Of a stretch of 64,000 nucleotides of DNA, positions 1 to 10,400 are shown piece after piece. A model generated the notes under the pieces. That model saw only the letters and a list, made by a program, of their open reading frames with translations. It was not told where the DNA came from and searched no databases. This stretch comes from Guillardia theta CCMP2712 (lineage: Eukaryota; Cryptophyceae; Pyrenomonadales; Geminigeraceae), in NCBI RefSeq assembly GCF_000315625.1, contig NW_005434637.1:48505-112504 (forward strand), read 5' to 3'. The first letter of the stretch is position 1. Every line of letters begins with the position of its first letter. The translations under genes were made by a program, and so were the position numbers.

Positions 1-83
1 CATCGCAAGCCGTTGAAAAGAGCTGTCAAAGTTGTCAAGATGGTCATCTCTTCTTTTTTTTTTGTTAATTTTCAGCCTGTGAG

Positions 84-1645
84 ATGGCGACCATGCCCTT
101 CATGTCCAGGTTCTTCCGGTCGAACGCGATTCTGCATCAGGTGAGGAGGAGACGCGGAGCCTCTCGACTGACCGACCGCCAGGTGTACCAAGACCGCACC
201 ACAGACATGGACTTGTCCGAGACCGACCTGGGAGACCTTCTCTTCAACAACACTGACGGTCGCATGGAGAGCGCACGATCCTATCGCTCTCTACGAGAGA
301 GGATGGGAGGATTCATGAGCTCCGAAGAAGAGCAGGAAACCAGTCAGGATAAGCAGGAGCAGGTAGAACAACAGGGGAAGGAGGAAGACAAACTTCTCTT
401 CTTGCTGTTCAATGTTTCTTTTGTGGTCCTTTGGTTACAAATGTTTCTTTCCTCGGTCCTACTCGGAGTAGAGTCTCAGGCAAGCAGCTGGCTTCTCATC
501 CTCCAATACCTCGCTCCCATCAACTGTGCTCGTCTTTGCCTTTCAGACATCATCCCGTCCCATCAGAAGCTTTTCATCTCGTTTTCGTTGGCATTTCACG
601 TGCTCGTCCTCGAGGTCTCATTTGCTCTGTTATTCCTGGGAGAGCTACAAGAAGGGCAATTGAGTCGAGTCAGCTTGGGCATCATTCTTGTCTGTGTCCT
701 CCTCTCCCACAGATCTCAACAAGATCAGTCTGAGCGCTCTGAACGGCGAGATCAAAGTCAGAATGCCCAGAGCTTGTGGTACATGAGGGTCGGAGCAGCT
801 GCTGCGTTGATATGGCTGCTCTGTCTTATGCTCTCTTGTTACTTCCTTTCAGACCAAAGAACTTGCTCCGCCGACGAGGTGGGAAAGGTAAAATTCAACA
901 TGCAATTCTCGGATATGGCGACGACAAAGGAGGCACAAGAAGTTGTAAACGCAACTCACGCAGCTATGGACCCACCTCATTTTTCGAACACAACAAGCAG
1001 CTCAGATCCTGATAAGACAGATGCATCATGTGAGTGAAGCAGAGTACAATCAATTGTCATGTCTGTTTTGAGAAATGATTGCAGCGTCGAAGATCGCAGG
1101 GGATGACATGAAGGATCTCTTTGATATTTACAAGATGAAGGTGAAACCTTCTCATACCCTCAGGGCAGGTAGATGACGCACTTGACAGGAAGCTGAAGTG
1201 ACGAGATTGACCTCTTCCCTCAACGACTCTCTCCAACAGATTGCCAATCTGTCTGATTTCATAACAAGTCTGCAAAGGTAATGACGTTACATCCCTCCCT
1301 TCTGACACCTGCATCAGTGAAAATGCCAACATTAAGATCAAAATGAATGAATTAAGAGAGTGGAATGCGGCCTTGCTGGCTTCTAAACAGCAGTGTGTCG
1401 ACAACAAGCATCTCCGCAAGGAAGAGGAGCTGAGACAAGACTCAACAAGTGAACCTCGTGAAAGCACGAGCGCGCAGGAGTACACAAGTCAAGTTGTAAA
1501 AGGGCCGAGCGATGTGAGACCAAGTGTTCTTCCCTGGCTTGTCTGAAACTGAATGGAGGCGCAGAAGCAAGACAGTCAAAATGGTTTTGCACTCTTGGCG
1601 AGCACTATATTGTTTGTGATGGGGATGATGTGGATCAAGAAGTAA
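84..1645 (+). CDS. Multi-TM protein with coiled coil and C-terminal TM anchor (5 exons)
   Basis: Unrecognised membrane protein. Exons 84-1029, 1085-1140, 1189-1277, 1318-1492 and 1565-1645 join in phase and give 448 aa ending in TAA. The introns are 55, 48, 40 and 72 nt with GT-AG ends. Residues ~1-100 are charged and hydrophilic. About five hydrophobic segments lie at ~105-275. A heptad-like acidic/basic coiled coil follows, rich in Lys, Glu, Gln and Leu. The last exon encodes one hydrophobic helix ending WIKK, like a tail anchor. A pyrimidine tract and TTTTCAG lie just before position 75, so an upstream exon may exist and the ATG at 84 could be internal. Golgin-like or SNARE-associated roles would fit the shape, but no family is claimed. 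It converges with the ankyrin gene. Confidence 0.72.
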
Positions 1646-2019
1646 TAAACGTCAAGGCAAATAACCTCTATCGTCTACTCGGTTTCTCTCTCTTTCGAAA
1701 GATCACATTGCCGTCTTCGTCTTTGATCTCCAGAAACGACTCGGCAGTGTCGTCATCCTGTGAAAGAAGGTCAGAGCCAGAATGGAATCAGAGAGTCAGG
1801 CCTCTGTCTGAAACAAAGTCTTGTATGGCATGCTGTCACTCCCGGGCGACTGCTCTCCGTTCTCCTCTGTGCCAACACCATGAGAGACATCAGGAGGAAA
1901 TGCTTCTTACCTGTGTTCTTGAATGACGATGATCGAACTTCTTCTAAGCTAGTGAGCAAAGACGTGCTGCTGCTTGCCTCCTGCGAGGTACATCAGTCGT
2001 GAGAGGATGACAATTCTTT
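1646..2019. other. Convergent intergenic spacer
   Basis: Lies between the stop codons of two convergent genes. Short open frames occur on both strands, but none has splice-consistent extensions or family resemblance. I see no RNA gene or repeat here. Confidence 0.5.
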
Positions 2020-3202
2020 TCACACGTGGAGATCCGCGAAAGCTGCCCAGTCGTCTCGCAAATCTCTCTGCAGGGGTTTTAGCAACACAAGACGATCGGA
2101 AAGGGAACTGACGATCTGCGAGCTCGAGCTCATGCTGGTTGAGTTTGCGAGACTTTCCCTAAGGGCAATCTAATCATTTGGACTAGATGAAAGCAAGACA
2201 TCACCTCCGTTTCCTTGACAAGGCTTGCTTCTGTGCTATCTCGTGTTGAGTTTTCTGACAGCAAGAATCTCAGCAAAGGAGCAGGATTCTTTGAACAATC
2301 ACCTTTTCTTTCAGATGCTTGTCAAGCTGTTCTGCCAGCTGACATAATCTCTCTTGTTCGATCTGCACATATCGTTTGCCTTGATCCACCGAAACAACCA
2401 CCTTCACACAGGTCAACCTCAAACAAGCTCCTCAGCTTTGCTCTACCCTCATGTCCGGTTTGTGCTGGCACATGTCCTGAGGGAGTTGACCGAGTTGGTT
2501 CTTGATCACGCAGAGCTGCGGGTAATGTCGACAGAGCAACTCAGCGGACTTGACATCTCCGAACTTGATGACAGCATGCAGGCACGTGTCCCCAAGGGCA
2601 TCTTTCACTTTGGGATCAGCGTTGCGACCGCACAAGAGCGACAAGACTTGGTAAGCTCGCGGCGACAAGGCTGCCCAGTGAAACACTGTCCTCCCCCTCT
2701 TATCCCTTGCGCACAGATCGGTTCCATCCTCCACCAGAAACCGTAGAGCTTCCACCGATCCCCTCCAGGCCGCAACCATCGCTGGGGTCCTCCCGGCATC
2801 ATCGGCCTCTGTCAGTCCATGCAGCCTCGAGTATGGCAGCAGACCGCGAGCAGCAGCTTCAACCAAGTCGACTTGGTTGGAAGCGGCGGCATGATGAAGG
2901 CACAGGCAGGTGTGGGTACACCATCGATCCTTCTTGTAGGACACATATGCCTCGTAGCTGCTCCCGTACCCCAGCGGCGTTCCGTCCTCCACATGCGCCA
3001 GTTTCTTGCCGTTGCCCCTCCCCTTCCCTGACTGACCTGCGCCAGAGTTGCCGTCGAGAACGCTGAAGGATCTGCTTGGGGGACGAGACCTGCTGCTCCT
3101 GACATCGATCGCAAAGTCTCCGACAGGCATGGCTTCAGCATCAAGACGCCATGTCCGCTCACTGAGCAAGAAGCAGCGACGAGACGGTGAACAAGGTAGC
3201 AA
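2020..3202 (-). CDS. Ankyrin-repeat protein (4 exons)
   Basis: Exons 3202-2447, 2362-2303, 2254-2205 and 2158-2020 (minus strand) join in frame to 334 aa. Introns are 84, 48 and 46 nt. The first ~75 residues are basic and Ser/Arg-rich. Ankyrin-type repeats follow at ~95-225: the signatures LHHAAASNQ, GRTPAMVAAWRG, GRTVFHWAA and GDTCLHAVIKFG are visible. The spliced tail is Gln/Lys/Ser-rich and partly helical. Ankyrin repeats mediate protein-protein contacts; no catalytic domain is present, so the partner is unknown. Met at 3130 (MPVGDFAID) is an alternative start. Confidence 0.75.
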
Positions 3203-3398
3203 AGAGCCCGTGTCAGTTATGAGCCTAGAGCAGGCAAGCAGTGAACAAGGAGAGGAGCGAGCAAGAGGAGTTGATACGCCATGGAAAATTCGGGAGGGGA
3301 AGAATGTGGCAGGTTAACCGAAATAACGTCAGGGACCTACTGCTGGTCGGGGAGTTCGAGAGCGTGAGGGAGGGTATGATGATGGGAACGAGCGTGTT

Positions 3399-4080
3399 AT
3401 AAGAGACGTGCTTGATATGATATGTGATGTGCCATAAGAGACGTGCTTGATATGATTGATGTGTTATAAGAGACGTGCTTGATATGATATGTGATGTGAT
3501 ATAAGAGACGTGCTTGATATGATATGTGATGTGATATAAGAGACGTGCTTGATATGATATGTGATGTGATATAAGAGACGTGCTTGATATGATTGATGTG
3601 TTATAAGAGACGTGCTTGATATGATATGTGATGTGATATAAGAGACGTGCTTGATATGATATGTGATGTGATATAAGAGACGTGCTTGATATGATTGATG
3701 TGCCATAAGAGACGTGCTTGATATGATATGTGATGTGATATAAGAGACGTGCTTGATATGATATGTGATGTGATATAAGAGACGTGCTTGATATGATTGA
3801 TGTGATATAAGAGACGTGCTTGATATGATATGTGATGTGCCATAAGAGACGTGCTTGATATGATATGTGATGTGATATAAGAGACGTGCTTGATATGATT
3901 GATGTGTTATAAGAGACGTGCTTGATAGGATATGCGATGTGATATAAGAGACGTGCTTGATATGATATGTGATGTGCCATAAGAGACGTGCTTGATATGA
4001 TTGATGTGATATAAGAGACGTGCTTGATATGATATGTGATGTGATATAAGAGACGTGCTTGATAGGATATGTGATGTGTC
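3399..4080. repeat. Minisatellite with higher-order structure (35/35/32-bp units)
   Basis: Twenty head-to-tail units beginning ATAAGAGACGTGCTTGATA, 14 of 35 bp (L) and 6 of 32 bp (S), sum exactly to 682 bp. The order is L S L L L S, then L L S four times, then L L. The trimer L+L+S is 102 bp (34 codons), so open frames run through all three minus-strand phases. Variation is limited to a few dinucleotides at unit junctions (CC/TT/AT) and rare substitutions, so amplification looks recent. I do not regard the encoded peptides as genes. Confidence 0.95.
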
Positions 4081-4480
4081 GGATGAGATGTGTTATCATA
4101 TCCCATGTATCATAGGAGATGTGCATCGTCAGGTTTTACATGTTGTTTTAAGATGTCTATCTGGATAGTTTGAAGGACGAGGCCCAACAAAAGTCCTGAC
4201 ATGTAGATTATTTCCTTCAAAGGCTCCTTTCGACTAAAAAGGCGACAGTTTACAAAGATTAAGAACGACAATGAGTGCGGGGGGATTGAACCATCTGTGG
4301 TGAGCGATGAATGAACATTCTGCATTTTGTCACAATGCATGAACATGTGCTTAGTGTACAATAATTGAACATGCTATTAAAATCTGCAAAAACACTGGGG
4401 CAATCTCAGTCTCAAGTTTCAGATCTGTGGATCAGAATCAGAGTTTCCTTTCAACAATTGTACCACCTGCACCCAATCGG
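4081..4480. other. Spacer downstream of the receptor-kinase gene
   Basis: About 400 bp of AT-leaning sequence between the minisatellite and the stop codon of the large minus-strand gene. It presumably includes that gene's 3' UTR. No gene or RNA seen. Confidence 0.5.
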
Positions 4481-7400
4481 TCAGGATATGACTAAACAAC
4501 ATCTAGGCAAGACATGTTCACCAGCAGTCAGCAGCATAATCCTATCTATCGTCTTGGAATAGTTTCCTCGCGATTCAGGTCCAGACGTCATCGGCTTGTG
4601 GAGACATCTCAAGCACGCCCGGTCAAAGATCCTCGCATAGTCCATGTCTTTGTTTCCTGGCTGCAAATCATCGAGAGATTCATAGAAGAACCTTGAGAAG
4701 CTTGTAGCTGTTTCATCATGAACTTTGCCTTTCCAGCAAATCACGTGCTTCACTCCTCGGTCCACCAGCTGCTTTCCCATGCTTTCAGACTGACAGGCGT
4801 TGAGGACAACACACTCCACCGAAGACTTCGACCGCGACCCTCCGGCCTGTACGGCTATCACGTCTACGACCTCTAGAGGCTTCTTGTAGTCAAACTCAGT
4901 CTTGGTTCCTTCTTTCAACCACCAAAAGCCATTCGTCTGATCGCCATGTCCTGAAAGATGGATGATCTTGATATTCCGGATGCTGCAGATACCCATGTAA
5001 CGAACAAAGTTTTCAAAAGTCGGCTGTGGGTAGATGCGAATATCGAACATCGCATTCATGGTTGTGTCCTGCATGATGTTTGCTTCTTCAAAAGGATCGA
5101 TGTTTTCAAGCTCGTCCCTGAGAAGGGTCGTAAGCATATCTTTTCTATCAGTATTACTCTCCTCGTTCAATTTGTTCTCTATTTTCGTCGTGAGAATGGA
5201 AACATTGATATTCCTCTTCACGAAGAAAGCAAGCACGCCCCATTTGTTGGAAACAAGCTGTTCATGCAGAGGTCTAGCACTCGCAACCTCTCTTGCCTCA
5301 TCAAACGTACTCGTCCTACACGAAAGTTTCCAAATTGCCTGATGAGGATCATCAAACACATCGGCAAACACCTGCTGCATCTCGTTGGCATCACAAAAAC
5401 GATCTCTGGGGTCTTTCTTCAAGGCTGTCTTGAGAAAGATGTTCATCGCTGCGCCACAACCAGGGATCTGCTGGAAAGGCTGTCTGCGCACAGCAGTGAA
5501 GAGCTCAAGGACGTCGTGTGAGTAGAAAGGATTTCTTCCTGCCGCCATCTCGTACAGCACAACCCCAGCTGACCAAACGTCCACCCGTGCATCCAGCTGC
5601 GGATCGCCGCGGCACTGCTCGGGGCTGAAGTATTGCCAGGTTCCAACGAACTGACCCGTGCGCGTCAAAGTCTCGTTATAGTCCTGATGCTTGGAAGACC
5701 CAAAGTCGATGAGAACAACTCGGCAGACGTCAGCGTGCGGGAAGGAACACATGATGTTGGAAGGTTTGAGGTCGCGATGAATGATTCCCATTCGATGTAG
5801 AAGAGACAGTCCCTCCAGCATCTGACCGCCGATCGTCTGCACCATCTCCTCACCAAGCTGTCTGCACTCCCCGTCCTCTGAGGTTTGCATGATCTCCTTC
5901 AATGACTGCCCTTCTACAAACTCCATCACAATCGCAAAAGGCTCTACAAGACAGTCAAACATCTTGACAATGTTGGGGTGTTGAAGTTGTTGCAGAGTCT
6001 TCAGATTCTGGTACTCTCTCTCGTCTGGCCTATTGCAGACTTTGACAGCAAACTTTGATTGAGACCCCTCTGCTTGAGCAAGGTAGACAATTCCTTGTCC
6101 TCCCCTTCCTATGAGACCAAGCACATCAAAACCAGGAATCGTCACGTTTGTTGGTTCCTGTCGACTCTGATTGAGATGCCCACCCAGCCGCTTCACAGGA
6201 GGCGAACAATACCTCAAAACCTCGTCCAAGTCGAGATCCTGAAAGCTTCCGGCGGAACTCTTAATCCACAACAACTCGAGCTTTCTCCGGACGTACAATC
6301 GACAAGCGAGTGATTGCAAGAAAGAGTTGACAAAGCAAACAGTTCGCACGAAGGCCCGTCGCCTTGTACTCGTTGACGAGGACACATTGATGCAGATGAG
6401 CTTACTCTCGTCTGCTGGATCACCGACATGCACAACCTCATACATGACTGTGGGGTGAGGGAGCTCGGCGATCCCATAGATCACTCCCTGTGAGCTCAGA
6501 CTGAGGCCTGGAGGTAAAGGATTTTTGTGCAGCTCAAGCTTTCCGTCGACCATGGCTGATAGAGGCTTCACCCGCCATCCCGGCAGCATGCTTGTGGCAT
6601 ACAAGTACAAGTCACTGATGTCAGTCGTCCTCATCCAGCCTTCTTCTGCAGCACCCCAGCTGACTTCCAGGTCAAGCTCCTGCACTTCTGATCCACTCGA
6701 CGTGATTCTCATGCGCCCGAGCGTCGGACGACATTTTGACGCAGGACAGTGTGCGACCGTTAAGACGAGCTGATCAGAGATCAGCAGCTCGTGCCGAAGC
6801 GAACTCATCACAGCTTGACAGGCCACCAGACACGGGGCGATACAAACCTCGTCTTCGAACCTGATTGAGAACGTTTCAGGCTCAACCGCCAAGATGTCAG
6901 GGATGTCGGGTAGCCTCATGTTCTTGCCGTAACTCGCACCTCTGATGTGCGCATACTTGATGGAGCTGAAAGGCAGAGCAAGCTCGCCGAGAAGTTCCGA
7001 CACCGTCAGAAACAGGCGGGTGCGAATGTGCTGCTGCCCGTTGGCGTGTAGGAAGATAGCGTCACAGACGGCTGGCAAGGAGGTGAGAATGGCACGAGGG
7101 CTCAAACTTCCTCGAATAGTCCCGGACGAGGCATCGAGCTGAAGGTCCCCGGGAAGCTGCGAGAGGACGAGGAACGATCCTGTGAGGTTGGCAGTCGCGA
7201 TCCCATCCTGCACTTGCCCCACAAAGGTCCTCAAGTGAGTGGCAGAATTACAGACAGATACTTGAGACTCAAGCAGGTCTAACCTCATATACCGGAAGAC
7301 ATCTCGGACGTTTGACTTTCGTCCTTCCCCTGGCGTCTGTTGAGAGATTTGAATCCTCGCGGAATGGTGAACATCTTCTCGGAGCATCAGCGCAGGGAGG

Positions 7401-10400
7401 GAAGGAGAGCGACTTGGCATGATGCGTCTGCTCCCACTGCCCAAACTCGATGGCGAGATTCGCATCCTCAGAAAGCAGGAGCAAGAACCAAACTCGTTGT
7501 GTGCACGGACGCGGATCTCAAACTCGCCGTCTTGGAGCGGAAACCCGTAGAGACAGCCACTCTCTTCGTCAATGAAGAGGCCAGGGGGCAACGCAGTCTC
7601 AGCTGAGAACCTTGGCAGCGGATAACCACAAGCATCTAGCCTTGCCATCGCTTGCACATGAGTCTTCGTCTTAACTGTTTCTGTTCCCAGCACTTGAAAC
7701 GTTGGGTGCGGTTGCTCGTCGATTATGTCAACTGAGAGATCGCTGGTCAGAACCCCGTCCTCGGCGACCTTGACAGCTGTGTAACGGTATCCAAGGCACT
7801 TGACCGAGATTGATCCGTACATGCTGCTCTGAAACGATTCAAACCATCGCCAAACAACAAACGCTAGACCAGCAACCAGAGCAATGTTGAATGGTCCAAA
7901 CAAGTAATATTCAGATACAGGATATAATCCGATGTAATCACATACAACGATGGCAGAAGGTATGATGGGTGTCAACAGGTATAGCAGGAAACGCATGTGA
8001 CCATTAGGAAGTTTCCCACCAGAAACGTCTGATAGCCGCGAAGAATACTCGATGATGTCGGTAGACGCATCCTTAATCTTCAAAGTTCGCTCGACGAGCT
8101 TTCGACGGCCGGAAGTTCCCTTCTTATGTGGAGGTCTAGTTGAATGCCGCACGTAAGAACCCAGCTGCGCCGGGGCTCGATTCACAAACTTATGACCATG
8201 AGGGTGACGTGACATTCGACGGCATTCGAACTCATAGTAACATTGCATGCAGAGCATCGGAGAACATCTTCCCTTGCGAATGCAAGTCTCGCAGATCATA
8301 AATTCAGTGCTTTGCTCCATACACCACGAACATTGTACATTGCCGGAGATGTCGCATTGCTTGAAGAGCTGTGCCTCGTTCATAAGGATGTACCCGTCGA
8401 TATTCTCGTAAGTAAGATTGGAAGGCGAACGGGGAAGAGGATCGATGAACACTCTGACTGATGTCATAGCGATGCCAAGAGGATTGACAGCTGCGATAAG
8501 AACTGTAACAAAGCTCTCTTCTTTCTTGCACAACTTACACGATGCTTGAAAGATCAGATCGCCGGTCTTTGCGTCGAGGGAAACGTACGGCAACGACTGG
8601 GAACTTCTTCCAAGGAGGAAGATGGGAGCCGGATAGACATCTCCTTCACTTGACTCAACTTGCAAGACGATTGTTTCTGTCATCCCTTGAAATAGAAAGA
8701 CGTTATTGCATCGAATCCCATTCCGCACGTAGCGGAAGCGACCTGGACGTGTTCCTGCTGTTGTTGGACTCAATACAGACAGGTCTATTCTTGACTCAGA
8801 GTGTTTGCGCCACTCACTTGCAGTCCAGCAGACTTGACATGATTTGTCTCCTGAGCAAACACAACACTGAAACTTCTCCATCTCTGCCATGATCATGAAA
8901 AAACAGATGACGGCAATAAATGGCAAACCAATTAAGTTCAGACGAATTATCAGCACCAGGATTGCATCTGTTTTGTTCCAATAAGGCAGCGAGTGATAAT
9001 AGCCCAACGACATGATAAAGAGCATGACTAAAACGATTAAGATGATCAAAGGATACTGCATGTGCTTGGCAGTGTTGTCGGACAACAGAACTCTCCTCAA
9101 ACCAAAAATTACAGACCTGCCTGAGAATTCAGACCACGGAACAAACGGTTTCACCTTGAAATTCCCTCCGTCATGCACTCGTTTGAAATATCGTCCGCAG
9201 ACAAGACTCCATGGAAGATTATTCCTTTCACCACATGTCGAACATGCTGCTCGCTGTCCTGCATTTGAGCACTTCAACATCACAACATCCTTCACGCAAA
9301 TGCTTTCCAAAGTCCCGTCGTGACGAACGTGTCGCTGAGTTCTCTCTACTATACGTTCCTTGTAACATGAAATGCAGAGTGACATTCCACAAGAATTGCA
9401 TCTCATCCTTCCACTCCCGTCAGGAATCATCCAAACAGAGGGAAACAGGCGCATCGAGATGAATAACAAAAGACCCACCATGAATGGCAGAGCAAACACA
9501 ATTCGAAGAAGGAGGCTTTCTTCTCTAACTCCACATCGCATTAAGTTCTGTTCACACACGGCCTCTCCACGTTCCATGGATTTTCTGCAAGAATTCAGCT
9601 TGTTACAAAGTGCCGATCGCCGTCCATTACAGTAAAACAATGAATATGAATGAGAAAACCCATCTTTGCACCTCAAAGAACAAGTTTTCATCTCGGCGTC
9701 TCCATACCCATGGACGACATTCGGTCCAAAATATTTATCGATGTCGGGACACCGGCGACAGAAAGAAGTAGTCGAGTAACACGTGAGATCTTCTTGTAGT
9801 TGTAGCACATCAGATGATGTGTAAGAGCACACGAAGGGTAGGGAGGTGTGATTGCAATCAGACGAGAAGTATGAGCCTGAATAAGGTCGCAAGGAAGTGC
9901 AACCCGGTTCTAAACCACTCAAGTCACTCAGAGTTGAGAGTGAAGACCCGTCAGACCAGCTCACTCGATTGGTTTCTGTCTGAGCCCCTTGGGCCTCAAC
10001 GCGCAATCCAATCCAAACATCCTTCACGTCGCGAGCCAACTCATTTATGCGGGACACTTCACTGACATGCCGAATCGAGGCAAGATGCCCGCCCTGCCCG
10101 ACGCAAAATGATTCAGCTTCCATCCAAGATCGTTGCGACAGGTGCAATGAGAACCTTCGGTAGACTTGTCTTGGAGCTTGTGGGGAAGCTGAAGGATCAG
10201 CCAGGCAGACACTGCCTGCATCGTGTCGTAGATAGCATCTCCTAGCAGAGGGACTGAAACAAAATGCATCTCGATTGTTACTTCTCGCGGATGAAAGGCA
10301 CATACTTACGAGGGATTTCTCGCCCAACTCAGTATCAAAATATTCAGTTTGCAGATCTATTGAGTTTGGCTGCAGACAACTGAAATTACGTTCAATCTTT

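Noticed and set aside
3399-4080. Possible CRISPR array
   Set aside because: Units are directly tandem with no unique spacers, and the genome is eukaryotic.
3225-4126. Three overlapping minus-strand open frames of 80-293 codons rich in His, Tyr, Ile and Ser
   Set aside because: They are read-throughs of the 35/32-bp minisatellite in all phases; no start context, no family, no splice support.
10254-10309. Treating this segment as a constitutive intron of the receptor gene
   Set aside because: Removing it shifts frame to an immediate stop, while reading through continues into a C-type lectin domain; kept only as a possible alternative-splicing site.
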